Counted from the first letter of the stretch, positions 43,313-54,886 are shown. The stretch: 64,000 nt of DNA from Boesenbergia rotunda (GCA_024364735.1 JAGFNQ010005187.1:97086-161085), one strand, 5' to 3'. The notes: a model not told the origin generated them from the letters alone. Numbers and translations: made by a program.

Positions 43313-45770
43313 ATGGGTCCGGTGGAGAAGAAAAAGAAAACACGAGGCGATGACGAGGGCTCCCTGGGGGAACTAGGATATCATGCGGAATGGTACGATA
43401 CCGTCTCTTCTAGGGTTAGGACGGAATCCCTTCAGGCTGCCCGCCGAAAATATGACATCCGGGAAGGCTGGGAGATGCGAGTTCTGGTCTCGAGTCAATC
43501 ACCTGTACAAACCCCTAAGGATTTTTTTTACTTTCTTCTTAGGGCAAGTATAACTAGGGCTCCGCTTCCCCATCCCCCCTTTTTACATGAGCGTTGCCAA
43601 ATACTTAGGCATCCCGCTCCAACAAATGACTTCGAATGCTTTTGCCCAGATGGGCGGAGCTTTTGTACTCTTCAAACTTTTCGACATTCCTCTGACCCCC
43701 CGATTCTTCGATTTTTTTCTTTGTCCCGATCGGGTCCCGGGGGGCATTTGGCTTTACTGCCCGTTCTAGTCATAGGTTCCTGAGGGGTCTTCCTTCCATA
43801 AAGGATAGAAGGAACGGTTCTTCTATATCCAGCTTCCTGAGCGTCCCTTCAGTCCTATCCACTGAACGGAAAATCTGCCGCCTATCCCAGACCTCGACGA
43901 CTTCCAGCAGGACGCGGGATATCATAGGGCTAGGGGTATCCTGACAGGGATGGAGTTCCACGACCTCTAATTGGTGCAATGCGAGGAGCTCCTTTATCGG
44001 GCCGAGCTTAGTTCGAAAGCCACCAGCCTTAGCCCTCGCCTTCGTAAGTTCCTTTTTACCTTGGTCATTTCCTAGTTAATGCTAACTGATGCCCTTTTGT
44101 CTCTTTGTTTGTAGACGACGTCATGTTTTCTCGAGTGATGAATCAGATCCTGAAGTGGGACCAGGCCAATAAACAGCCGCTGGTTCCCACTTCAGCTTCT
44201 TCCGCTCCTGTGGGCGCCTCCGTTGAGGGCTGCGAAGAAGTGGACGAGCCCTCCGTAGGCCGGGAAGCCCCAGAGACCCCCCGAGTTATTGGAGCATCCG
44301 AGCTACCGACGGACCTTGAAGGGGGTTCGACTGCCTCTCCTGCCGAGGCACCAGAGGAAAAAATTGCACCCCCTCCATCTGTCGCGCTCTCAGAGACCAT
44401 GCCCCCGAGAAAAGACAGCGGAAGCGGCTATCCCAAAGGGATCGCCCCCTGAAGAGGTTGAAGAAGGGCATATCCTCAGAGTTCCTACGCTCTGCTGCCC
44501 CCGAGGATGCAGCTCCCTGGTCCCCGAGAGTCCGGGAAGAACCTTCCTCCCCTGCCGCCGCGGCCACGACTCCCATCATCGATGCCCCAGTTCCCCCGAC
44601 CGACCTTTCGGCTGCTCCATGCGGTAAGGAGGCATCCAGGGACCTGCCCAGCTCCCACTGGAAGGCCCCAGTGAAGAAGAAGAAGGCGACAGACAGTTCC
44701 CAATCCATTCAGATAAAGGGGGTCACCTCTGAGGGTTCGCCGATGTCTTCCAATTTAGAAGAGGACGTCCCCGACCCGAGAGACTTTCCTAGCCAGTCGG
44801 GCCCCCTGCTGAGGAAATTCTTCCTCCTCCCATTATACCGTGGCGGTTAGCTGGATCAGCTCAATATCTGGGCCTGCTACATCAGTCTCTACTGATGGTG
44901 ACTATACTTGAGCTCTTCTTCTTTACTTTGATGATTTATCCTGATTGTCTTTGTCCCGCCCCGTAGGTTGTCTCTACTTGTGCAGCCACAAGCCGCCTGT
45001 TGTGCTCCGAGGGAGTCACTGAAGACCTTCTTCAGCGGGTGGCGGCCGCCGAGGTGGAGGCTAGCTGTGCCCATGAAGCTGGCCTCCTACAGTTGGAGGT
45101 CAGCTAAGCCCTCCGCGTGAAGATAGAGCATTATCTCAGTACCCTAATAGCTTCTGAGGATACTTTGCACGGGTATCGACTCCGGGAATGCCTCGGGTCT
45201 GAGAAGAACCAAGCCCTCACCGAGGACTTGCAGAAAATTTCCCAGGAGCGGGAGCAGCTCCAGACTCGGATGAGGGAGTTGTTTGATCAAGCCAGTCTCC
45301 TGGAATCTGCCAAGAAAGTCCTGGAGGACTGAAATATGGAATGAGAGCGCCTAATGGCTCTGAAAGAATATGACTTAGAGCTATCGGCCTCTTATGTCAC
45401 CGACCTCCAGGAGCAGGTTACCCAGGTCAAGGCCCAAGCTTCCGCTGATACCTAGAAGCTCTAAGAAGCATTAGTTGCTCAGGATTGTCTATTCTGGGAG
45501 GTGGTGACGCTGAAAGCTGCCAAGGAGGAGGTTGAGGCCAAACTGTAGTAGCAGCAGAGTGACCACGTAGCCCAACTGTCCAACGTTGAAGAGGTGTCCA
45601 AGGCTAAGTTCCTGCAATCGGAGGAGTACACCGAGATTTTAGCCAGGCAGGCATTGAAGTGCTTCAAACAGGGCTTCCATGACGCTATCAACCAGTTGGA
45701 AAAGGACTAACTGCTAAAACCAGGAGCAAACTTGAGCGCTATAACAGTCCAGCAGGTCTGGGACGAGCTT
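43313..45770 (+). pseudogene. G antisense gene: PF04195-like and coiled-coil protein
   Basis: ATG 43313 starts MGPVEKKKKTRGDDE. After a frame change the conserved block appears at 43587-43769 (SVAKYLGIPLQQMTSNAFAQ, LFKLFDIPLTPRFFDFF, GGIWLY), like the antisense gene of E and the plant putative gypsy type transposon family. Then come Pro/Ser/Glu-rich segments (44125-44450, 44458-44850) and a coiled coil (KNQALTEDLQKISQEREQL, 45117-45332). Several stops and frame changes exist, some perhaps introns. The protein's function is unknown. It lies antisense at the 3' end of G, as in other Tat elements. Confidence 0.7.
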
Positions 45771-46081
45771 ACTCCTGAAGAGCAAGACCTATAGAATCAT
45801 TCCTGGCCTGGGCCTGGGCTCCCTGGCCACTCCTCGTCCGCTGCATTTTCTTCTTCTTTTTAGACATTCTCTTGTAGGATAAGTATGTAGTCGTTTCAGC
45901 TTTGAATGTAAACATCGCTGGACTTCTTATAATTTGAGTGATTTCCTACCCACCATAAGATGTTTTGTCTTTGGCCAGTGCCCCACCTCCAAGTGAGAGC
46001 CGAGGTTTCCCTCTGCCTCAAGCATCTAGGGGACAAACACCCACCCCCCACCCCCCGTCTTAAGAGACAAGAGTTCTATGG

Positions 46082-48745
46082 GGACGGCAGGGCTTTGTGG
46101 CTTTTGTCCGAGCATGTGCGGCTCCGAGGCCAAGCCTACTCATCGAGAGGCAGTAGGGTCGAGGCCAAGCCTACTCACCGAGAAGTAGTAGGGTCGAGGC
46201 CAAGCCTACTCATCGAGAGACAGTAGGGTATTGCAGCTCTTGGCCGGGCTTGTGCAGCACCGAGGCCAAGCCTACTCACCGAGAGGCAGTAGAGTTTTGA
46301 GGCTCTTGGCCGGGCATGTGCAACTCCGAGGTCAAGCCTACTCACCGAGAGGCAGTAGGGTTTTGCAGCTCTTGGCCGGGCATGTGCAGCTCTTAGGTCA
46401 AGCCTACTAACCAAGAGGCAGTAGGGTTTTCCAGCTCTTGGCCGGACATGTGCAGCTCCGAGGCCAAGCCTACTCACCGAGAGGCAGTAGGGTTCTCCAG
46501 CTCCTGGCCGGGCATGTGCAGCACCGAGGTTAAGCCTACTCACCGAGAGGCAGTAGGGTTTTACAGCTCTTGATCGGGCATGTGCAGCACCAAGGCCAAG
46601 CCTACTCAATGAGAGGCAGTAGGGTTTTGCAGCTCTTAGCCAAGCATGTGCAGCACCGAGGCCAAGCCTACTCACCGAGAGGCAGTAGGGTTTTGCAACT
46701 CTTGGTCGGGCATGTGCAGCTTCGAGGTCAAGCCTACTCATCGAGGGGCAGTAGGGTTTTGTAGCTGTTGGCCGGGCATGTGCAGCACCGAGGCCAAGAC
46801 TACTCACCGAGAGGCAGTAGGGTTTTGCAGCTCTTGGCGAGGCATGTGTAGCTCCGAAACCAACCCTACTCACCGAGAGGCAATAGGGTTTTCTAGCTCT
46901 TGTCCAATCATGTGCAACTCCGAGGCCAAGCCTAATCACCGAGAGGCAGTAGGGTTTTCCAACTCCTGGTCGGGCATGTGCAGCACCGAGGCCAAGCCTA
47001 CTCACCGAGAGGCAGTAGGGTTTTGCAACTCTTGATCGGGCATGTGCAGCACCAAGGTCAAGCCTACTCACCGAGGGGAAGTAGGGTTTTACAGCTCTTG
47101 GCCGAGCATGTGCAGCTCCGAGGCCAAGCCTACTCACCGAGAGGCAGTAGGGTTTCCAGCTCTTGGTCGGGCATATCCTGCACCGAGGCCAAGCCTACTC
47201 ACCAAGAGGCAGTAAGGTTTTGCAGCTCTTGGTCAGGCATGTGCAACACCGAGCCCAAGCCTACTCACCGAGAGGCAGTAGGGATTTTGCAGCTCTTGGC
47301 TGGGCATGTGCTGTACCGAGGCCAAGCCTACTCACCGAGAGGCAGTAGAGTTTTGCAGCTCCTGGACAGACATGTGCAGCTCCGAGGCTAAGTCTACTCA
47401 CCGAGGGGCAGTAGGGTTTTGCAACTCTTGGTCGGGCATGTGCAGCACCGAGGCCAAGCTTACTCACCGAGAGGCAGTAGGGTTTTGCACCTCTTGGCCG
47501 GGCATGTGCAGCTCTGAGGCCAAGCCTACTCACTGAGAGGAAGTAGGGTTTTGCAGCTCTTGGACGGGCATGTGCAGCACCGAGGCCAAGCCTACTCACC
47601 TAGAGACAATAGGGTTTTGCATCTCTTGGTCGGGCATGTGCTGCACCGAGGCCAAGCCTACTCACCGAGAGGCAGTAGGGTTTTGCAGCTCTTGGCCGGG
47701 CATGTGTAGCACCGAGGTCAAGCCTACTTGCCGAGAGGCAGTAGGGTTTTGTAGCTCTTGGCTGGGCATGTACTGCACCGAGGCCAAGCCTACTCACCGA
47801 GAGGCAGTACGATTTTGCAGCTCTTGGCCGGGCATGTGCAGCACCGAGGCCAAGCCTACTCACCGAGAGGCAGTAGGGTTTTACAGCTATTGGCCGGGCA
47901 TGTGCAGCTCCGAGGCCAAGCCTACTCACTGAGAGGCAGTAGGGTTTTGCAGCTCTTGGCCGGGCATGTGCAGCTTCGAGGCCAAGCCTACTTACCGAGA
48001 GGCAGTAGGGTTTTCCAGCTCTTGGCCAAGCATGTGTTGAACCGAGGCCAAGCCTACTCACTGAGAGGAAGTAGAGTTTTCCAGCTCTTGGCCGGGTATG
48101 TGCAGCACCGAGACCAAGCCTACTCACCGAGAGGCAGTAGAGTTTTGTAGCTCTTGGCCGGACATGTGCTGCACCGAGGCCTAGCCTACTCACCGAGTGG
48201 CAGTAGGGTTTTGTATCTCTTGGCCGGACATGTGCAGCTCCGAGGCCAAGCCTACTCACCGAGAGGCAGTAGGATTTTGCAGCTCTTGGCCGGGCATGTG
48301 CAGCTCCGAGGCCAAGCCTACTCACCGAGAGGCAGTAGGGTTTTGCAGCTTTTGTCTGAGCATGTCCAGCACCAAGGCCAAGCCTACTCACCGAGAGACA
48401 GTAGGGTTTTGTAGCTCTTGGCCAGGCATGTACAACTCTGAGGCCAAGCATACTCACCGAGAGGCTGTAGGGTTTTGTAGCTCTTGGCCGGGCATGTGCT
48501 GCACCGAGGCCAAGCCTACTCACCGAGAGACAATAGGGTTATGCAGCTCTTGATCGGGCATGTGCAGCACCGAGACCAAGCCTACTCACTTAGAGGCAGT
48601 AGGGTTATGCAGCTCTTGATCGGGCATGTGCAGCACCGAGGCCAAGGCTACTCACCGAGAGACAGTAGGGTTTTGCAGCTCTTGGCTGGGCATGTGCATC
48701 ACCGAGGCCAAGCCTACTCACCAAGAGGCAGTAGGGTTTTGCATA
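46082..48745 (-). repeat. G: 66-bp tandem array, about 40 units
   Basis: The unit includes accgaggccaagcctactca, ccgagaggcagtagggtttt and gcagctcttggccgggcatg. The period is 66 bp, with two shorter units at the left end. Since 66 is 22 codons, several frames on both strands stay open and show a 22-residue repeat (for example SRLGLGAAHARPRAAKPYCL on minus). Units vary by scattered substitutions. The array lies between integrase and the antisense gene, the same place as the arrays in E. Confidence 0.97.
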
Positions 48746-48925
48746 GGTAAAGATTCAGCGCTACCCGCATAATATTTCGTGTACCCTTTTTATTTATAGA
48801 ACTGCAAGGCAGTGGAAATAAAGAATACAGCGGGCAAACAAACAAAGCAATACCTCACCGAGTACGATAAGGGCGGAGATGGTTGGCATGCCATGGCCTT
48901 TCTAGCCTCTTGCCTTTGTCGTCCT

Positions 48926-50068
48926 CTAGATAATAGCTACCCCAGTGAGCTTTTTGACGATAACATATGGTCCGTCCCACTGTGGCTCCAGGTTCCCAGT
49001 GTTGCCGACTGGTTTGATCCTTTTCCAGACTTTGTCACCAACTTCAAAGCTGCGGACGATCACCCAATGATTATAGGCTTGTTGCATCCTCCGTCGATAT
49101 GCTTCCAACCCAGCCGTGGCCTTGTCCCGCACTTCCGAGATGAGGTCTAAGTCAATCAACCGCTCCTCATCATTGGCTTCCTTGCGATAGTATTGCTGTC
49201 GGACAGACTCTTCTCCTGCCTCCACGGGGATGACGACCTCCGCCCCGTATACCAGTTGGAAAGGGCTCTCGCCTAACCCGTCCCGCGGGGTAGTATGGTA
49301 GGACCAAGGAAAGCTAGGGAGTTCCTCGACCCAGCTTCCCCCGACGTGGTCTAGCTTTATCTTGAGTCCCCGCAGGATTTCTCGATTAATGACCTCGACT
49401 TGTCCGTTGCCCTGCGGTTAGGCTATTGAGGTGAAGGCTTGCTGAATGCCCAACCCTTCGCACCATTCTTTCAGCTTGCGTCCCGAGAATTGTCTTCCAT
49501 TGTCTGATAACAGCTTGTGAGGGATGTCGTATCGGCAAACAATGTCCCTCCAGAGGACTTTCATCACTGCCGCCTCCGTGATGTTCGCCAGGGGATCGAC
49601 TTCTACACATTTGGAGAAGTAATCAACGAGAACCAGCAGAAATTTCTTCTGCTACGGCCCAATGGGAAAAGGGACTACAATGTCCATTCCCCACTGATCG
49701 AAAGGGCAGGACACGGTAGAGACTCGCAAGGGCTCAGTCGGGCAGTGAGTTACATGTTGATGTCTTTGACAGGCTTCACACCTAGCCACGAACTTGAGAG
49801 CATCAGCCTGTAGGGTAGACCAAAAGTACCCTGCCAAAATGATCTTCCTGGATAGGGATTTTCCCCCGATGTGACTTCCACAGATGCCTTCGTGTACCTC
49901 CCTCATCACGTAGTCGGCCTCCACCGACCCGACGCACTTGAGGAGAGGTCGCGCAAAGGCTCTCCTGTACAGTTGATCGCCGACCAGCGTGAATTTGGCC
50001 GCCCGGAGGTGGAATAACCGGCTTTCTTGGTCCCTTCCTGGAATGGTCCCACTACGCAGGAATGCCAC
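48926..50068 (-). pseudogene. G integrase
   Basis: Read from 50068: a zinc-binding segment (HEGICGSHIGGKSLSRKI, CEACQRHQH), catalytic core (WGMDIVVPFPIGP, then SDNGRQFSGRKLKEWC and GNGQVEVINREIL) and a C-terminal part (GDKVWKR, LEPQWDGPYVIVKKL). Two TAG stops in the core (near 49650 and 49425) and further gaps make it nonfunctional. Motif order is that of gypsy integrase. Confidence 0.9.
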
Positions 50069-50286
50069 ATAGGGATCCCTCCAATCATTCCTAGTGCTGC
50101 CCCGACTTCCTCTTTAATCTGCGCTACCGTCCCCTCCGTGGCACTAGGTTCACTTAGCTGCCAGGTAGAGATGGAGCTAGCCAGTTTGGCTAGCTCATCG
50201 ACCTGAACATTGTCGGTCCTGGAGATCTTTTACAGGATAACCTCCACGAAGGAAGCCTTCAGCTGTTCGTAAAGGACTACATATTT

Positions 50287-50811
50287 CTACAGGCGATCAC
50301 ACCTGACTTCAAAATCGCCCTTTATCTGTTGTGCCACCAGCTGAGAGTCCGAATATACAGTAACCCGACTGGTCCCCATGTGCTTAGCTGCTTGCATGCT
50401 TGCCAGGATCGCCTCGTACTTAGCTTCATGATTGGTAGCTTTGAAATGGAGCCGGATGGACAAGTGTAAGGTGTCTCCCCTAGGGGAAACCATTAACACT
50501 CCCACCCCGCTATGCTGGCTGTTGGAGGATCCATCCACGTAGATCTTCCACATTCCTTCGGCCTCGGCCTCCAGGACGATTTCCAGCATGAAGTCTGAGA
50601 GAGCTTGTGCCTTGATAACGGTGCGAGGCTGATACTCGATACTGTATTCGCTTAACTCCGTCCTCCACTTGATCAACCGGCCTGAAGCTTCAGGATTAGT
50701 GAGGACTCGTGCGAGCGGGCTGTTGGTGAGGACCACAATGGGATGTGCTAAGAAGTACGACTTTAACCTCCGGGCCATTAAGACTAGGGCATAAGTCAGT
50801 TTCTCCATCAT
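50287..50811 (-). pseudogene. G RNase H end plus second archaeal-type RNase H
   Basis: A 174-aa open segment. Its first part is the end of the gypsy RNase H and tether (RRLKSYFLAHPIVVLTNSPL, WRTELSEYSIEYQPR). Then a second RNase H begins (WKIYVDGSSNSQHSGVGVLM, TNHEAKYEAILASMQAAKHM, VTVYSDSQLVAQQIKGDFEV) with the Asp, Glu, Asp catalytic pattern. This additional RNase H is a hallmark of the Tat clade. Confidence 0.9.
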
Positions 50812-50883
50812 GTTGTACCGTGTTTCGGCTTGTTTTAGAAGATGTCCGAAGAAATATACGGGGTATTACACCCAGTCTTGTTC

Positions 50884-51463
50884 TCAAACAAGCGCCGAGC
50901 CTACCGCTTGCTCTGCAGCCGACAGGTAGACAAACAAGGTCTCTCCTTCCACCAGTTTGTAGAGGATGGGGAGATCGACGAGATAAGCCTTCAACTCTGC
51001 AAAGGCTTTCTCACAATGTTCGTCCCACTCAAACTTGGCTGCCTTTCTCAGAATCTTGAAGAATGGCAGGGCCTTATCTGTAGATTTGGAGATGAATCTG
51101 AACAGCACCGTGATTCTTCCATTCAGCCATTGTACCTCCTTGAAGTTGCGAGGGGGCCGCATATCCAGAATAGCTTTCACTTTTTCCGAATTGGCCTCAA
51201 TCCCCCTCTCTGTCACCATGTAACCCAGGAACCGACCGCTCTTCACCCCGAACAAACACTTAGCGGGGTTCAATTTCAGCCTATTGGACCTTAGGGTGGC
51301 GAATGTTTCTTCCAAGTCGGTTATCATGTCACCCCCCTTGTCAGTCTTGACTAGGATATCGTCTACATACACCTCGATGTTTCTCCCGATCTAGTGCCTG
51401 AAGACTTTGCCCATCATCCGCTGGTACATGGAACTAGCGTTGCGTAAGCCGAAGGGCATGATG
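50884..51463 (-). pseudogene. G reverse transcriptase, part downstream of E2
   Basis: Starts at the E2 insertion with MPFGLRNASSMYQRMM, followed by a stop, then the catalytic MYVDDILVKT (YVDD at 51358-51369), LRLNPAKC-like KLNPAKCLFGV, FLGYMVTERGIEANSEKV and the connection domain. It continues the RT start at 54170-54722. Confidence 0.9.
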
Positions 51464-52013
51464 TGTTGGATCGGGTTGGTCCGGCTAGAGGGGGGTGAAT
51501 AGACGGAAACGAAATGTGAAATGGAAGGCACTCGTCTTTAAAAAAAACTTGGTCGCAACTAAGAACGTTGCTTCCAAGGCAGTGGACGCTCAATTAAAAT
51601 CTCCTTGTGGCGGAGAAGCCTTACAATAAAAGCACGCTAGACTATAGAGAGAATTACAAGAATGAATTAAAATGATTCTTCGTCTTCTGGGTGATTTCCG
51701 GTCAACAGGAGTTAGGCTCACCCGAAGCCGACTCCGGCCTTTCGCCCCTCGAGCGTCCTTCCTCCCGGCTTTTCGTCCCTCGGACACCGCGCACGTCCTT
51801 CTCGCTCCACCGGTGTACTCTTCCGCAGCTTCCGCGTCCCTCGGATTGTACCGAGCCCGTCGACTCACTTCCCCGCACAATCCTTCTCGTCCGCTACGTC
51901 TTACGCTCGGCTTCCTCCGTACCTAAGCTCCTGCACACTTAGCAGAGGGATTAAACCCAACAGGACCTAACCTAACATGGTTGATCACATCAAAACCAAC
52001 TGGGGCACCAACA
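51464..52013 (-). mobile_element. E2: 3' LTR
   Basis: 550 bp with the family ends, but the block with GGCGCC motifs and the TATA box seen in B, C and the solo LTR is deleted. The minus-strand tract AAAAAGGCGGAGAT next to 52013 is the polypurine tract. Confidence 0.95.
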
Positions 52014-52908
52014 ATCTCCGCCTTTTTGATGTGCATCAACCCAAGTTTAGTTAGGGATAAACAACAAACAATAATAGTATTGTAACAGAATTAAGCATAA
52101 AAAATTTTACAATCATGTACATAACCTCCCTCGAACTACTCTCCCCCTTTGATCACAGCAAAAATGGGACAAAAAAAAATAGGGAAGGGAAAATATAATT
52201 AGGGAAGAAGAAAAATTTTAAGTGTGATAACAAATATTCTAAGTAAAAAGAATCGCATTACCACAATTTTTCAAATTTAAAATGACATATTTTTTCAGAA
52301 GTTAATTCCAATTTTTTTATGATTCATAAAAAATAAATTTCAATAAACGATTCATAAAAAATCGAACATTTATGAAAAAAATCTGAATATTTTTGTCAAA
52401 GTCGAAGATGAAGATATGAGTTTAGACAAAAATTTTCAGCTTTAAATTTGTTTATCAAGTCTGAAAATAACAGATACTTCGAATATTTTTTTTTAAAAAA
52501 TTATAATGAGTTTTTCCACTATATCTGAATCATGAAAAATTAGATCAATAAAAATAAATTATTTATCTATTTTTTTTTAATTTTAATTTCAAATTTTGAT
52601 CGAAAATATTTGAAAATTATTAACATAACTTTTGTAAAAGAATTCTGCACAAATAAAACTTATCAGTTTAAAATAAATTTTGGAATCCAAAATAAATTTT
52701 CATCTACGGGGTTAATCAAAAACTTTGGAGGAATATAATTTCTAGGAATTTTTCTAATCTGGCCCTTATTATTTTTAACATACCAATTCAGATTTTCAGG
52801 ATAAAAATTCTTTTTAATTCTTAAACATGCAATATCATTTTCTAATTTCTCCACTAGATTCTTCAAATTTTCATTTTCTATTTTTAATTGGTCGGATAGA
52901 ATAGATGA
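52014..52908 (-). other. E2: AT-rich noncoding tail
   Basis: About 900 bases after the gag stop, with no credible ORF. The same tail type is seen in A (6016-6897) and C (56482-57484), so it is a conserved part of this family rather than random decay. Confidence 0.75.
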
Positions 52909-53550
52909 TCATACAATGCCAAATCTTTCTTTTAACTCAGAGTTTTCTATCTCCAATTTATTCAATGACTTAACCATGGATTTTATTACCGAGTAGATTC
53001 GAGCAGGTGGAAGTAGACATACCTCACTTACCGGGTCGGTTTCGAAAAGCGAGGTTCCTCCTTCGTCGTCGCTTTCTTCTGACGTCTCTCCCCCTTTATC
53101 AGTGCTCCCTTCTTGATGGTTTGCCATCAGCGCAAGTCCCGCGTATTCTTGACCTTCCGACTCCTCTGACGAGGACTCATCGTCGAGTTGGATCTTCCTT
53201 GTGTTCAGTGCGGCGATGTCTGATTTCTTATTCTTCTCTTCATGCAATTCTAGGAATTTCTCCCAGAGCTCTTTTGCCGAGTTGTAATTCTTGATGCGGT
53301 TAATTTCTTGCGCGGGAAAAACGGCTAGTAGATGAAATTCAGCTTTGCCATTTGCTTCAAAGTCTGATTTCTCCTTCTTGGTCCACAACATTATTTCTTT
53401 ATCCTTGCCGTTGTTGTTTTTAGGAACTGAAAATCCATTTTTCATAATTATTAGCAATTCAATATCAGTTTTAAAAAACACCTGCATTCGGCGCTTCCAC
53501 ATCGCGAACTCCCCCTCAAATTTTGGCGGGTAGATTACGGCTCCAACCAT
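52909..53550 (-). CDS. gag: E2 gag, intact ORF lacking the zinc knuckle
   Basis: 213 aa, uninterrupted, from ATG 53550 (MVGAVIYPPKFEGEFAMWKR). The N-terminal half is the copia-type capsid part (FHLLAVFPAQEINRIKNY, AKELWEKFLELHE). Compared with B, two in-frame deletions are clear. One joins ELHE to EKNKKSDIAALNTRKIQ. The other joins DDESS to SEESEGQEYAGLAL and removes the CCHC knuckle. The C-terminus ends in a short coiled coil (SLNKLEIENSELKERF). It may still assemble particles but lacks the RNA-binding finger; that is inference. Confidence 0.85.
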   Translation of the reverse strand: MVGAVIYPPKFEGEFAMWKRRMQVFFKTDIELLIIMKNGFSVPKNNNGKDKEIMLWTKKEKSDFEANGKAEFHLLAVFPAQEINRIKNYNSAKELWEKFLELHEEKNKKSDIAALNTRKIQLDDESSSEESEGQEYAGLALMANHQEGSTDKGGETSEESDDEGGTSLFETDPVSEVCLLPPARIYSVIKSMVKSLNKLEIENSELKERFGIV

Positions 53551-53600
53551 TTTTCTTGAAATTTCTGCAGTCAGCGATTAGTCCTTCTGTGGCGACCTTG

Positions 53601-53614
53601 GCTCTGATACCACT
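53601..53614 (-). other. E2: tRNA-Met primer binding site
   Basis: The minus strand reads AGTGGTATCAGAGC from the LTR end, a perfect copia primer site. Confidence 0.92.
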
Positions 53615-54164
53615 TGTTGGATCGGGTTGGTTCGGCTAGAGGGGGGTGAATAGACGGAAACGAAATGTGAAATGGAAGGCACTCGTCTTTAAAAAAAACT
53701 TGGTCGCAACTAAGAACGTTGCTTCCAAGGCAGTGGACGCTCAATTAAAATCTCCTTGTGGCGGAGAAGCCTTACAATAAAAGCACGCTAGACTATAGAG
53801 AGAATTACAAGAATGAATTAAAATGATTCTTCGTCTTCTGGGTGATTTCCGGCCAACTGGAGTTAGGCTCACCCGAACCCGACTCCGGCCTTTCGCCCCT
53901 CGAGCGTCCTTCCTCCCGGCTTCTCGTCCCTCGGACACCGCGCACGTCCTTCTCGCTCCACCGGTGTACTCTTCCGCAGCTTCCGCGTCCCTCGGATTGT
54001 ACCGAGCCCGTCGGCTCACTTCCCCGCACAATCCTTCTCGTCCGCTACGTCTTACGCTCGGCTTCCTCCGTACCTAAGCTCCTGCACACTTAGCAGAGGG
54101 ATTAAACCCAACAGGACCTAACCTAATATGGTTGATCACATCAAAACCAACTGGGGCACCAACA
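53615..54164 (-). mobile_element. E2: 5' LTR
   Basis: 550 bp, the same length as the 3' LTR. It likewise lacks the TATA and GGCGCC block, so the deletion was present in the transposing copy. Confidence 0.95.
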
Positions 54165-54169
54165 TGATG

Positions 54170-54722
54170 TTGTAGGAATACGTGACATTGGCCGTCACAA
54201 AACTGACCTTCTCCTGGTCCTCGGGAGCAAGCAGGACTTGGTGGTAGCCTTAGTAGGCATCCAATATTGAAATAAACTCACAACCGACTGTGGAGTCCAC
54301 TAGCAGGTCTATCCGAGGCAGGGGATAGCAATCTTTAAGGCATACTTTATTCAACTCACGAAAGTCGATGCAGACCCGCCACTTACCTCTTGCTTAAAGA
54401 CGAGGACTACATTAGCCAACCAGGCCGAGCTCTGAACTTCTCGGATGTGTCTGGCTTTTAACAATTTCTGAACTTCGTCTCGAATAGCCTTATTTTGATC
54501 GGGTGCGAAGTGCCTCCGTCTCTGCCTCACAGGCCGGGATCTCGGCGTAACATGCAGATGGTGCATGGCTAACGCCGGTGGAACCCCTTTGATTTCTTCG
54601 GCGGCCCAGTTGAAGACGTCTTTGTGGCTCCGCGGACAATCTATGAGACGACTTCTTAGTTCTGGCGCAAGGTCGAGGGCGATTAGCGTAACTCCCCCTC
54701 CATGTTGAGGATGAATCTGCAC
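54170..54722 (-). pseudogene. G reverse transcriptase, part upstream of E2
   Basis: ORF 54722-54351 contains the pol leader (LDLAPELRSRLIDCPRSHKD) and the RT start (PVRQRRRHFAPDQNKAIRDE, LLKARHIREVQSSAWLANVV). A frame change then leads to the CIDFRELN-type motif and on to the insertion point of E2. The 66-aa ORF at 54744-54944 is the junction of primer site and pol leader; gag and protease that belong here are missing. Confidence 0.85.
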
Positions 54723-54886
54723 TTCCTCGCTCTCAACCTCCCTTCATTCTTCCTTGGGTCCTTCATCTTCCCGCGGATCAGCGAGATCGACCTGCAAGAC
54801 TTCGCGGAGGTCAAAGTCCTCCTTCATCAGAGTCTTGGGTTCGTCCGTCGGCTCTGCCATCGGTGCTCCTTTAGGTGCTTTACTGG

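Larger units (their letters stand above)
51464..54164 (-). mobile_element. E2: young 2.7-kb gag-only nonautonomous LTR element
   Basis: Two 550-bp LTRs (51464-52013 and 53615-54164) differ at about 7 sites (1.3%). The 5-bp duplication TGATG is at 51459-51463 and 54165-54169. Internal part (1601 bp): primer site, a 213-aa gag ORF, AT-rich tail, polypurine tract. There is no pol, so mobilisation must have used enzymes from another element. It interrupts the RT of G. It is the youngest insertion of the nest. Confidence 0.96.

Noticed and set aside
46082..48745. Regularly spaced repeats reminiscent of a CRISPR array
   Set aside because: Whole units are similar with no unique spacers, and the context is a plant retroelement.
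46175..48750. Long ORFs on both strands with 22-residue repeats
   Set aside because: The 66-bp period keeps frames open mechanically. No domain, and the array lies in the noncoding 3' part of element G.
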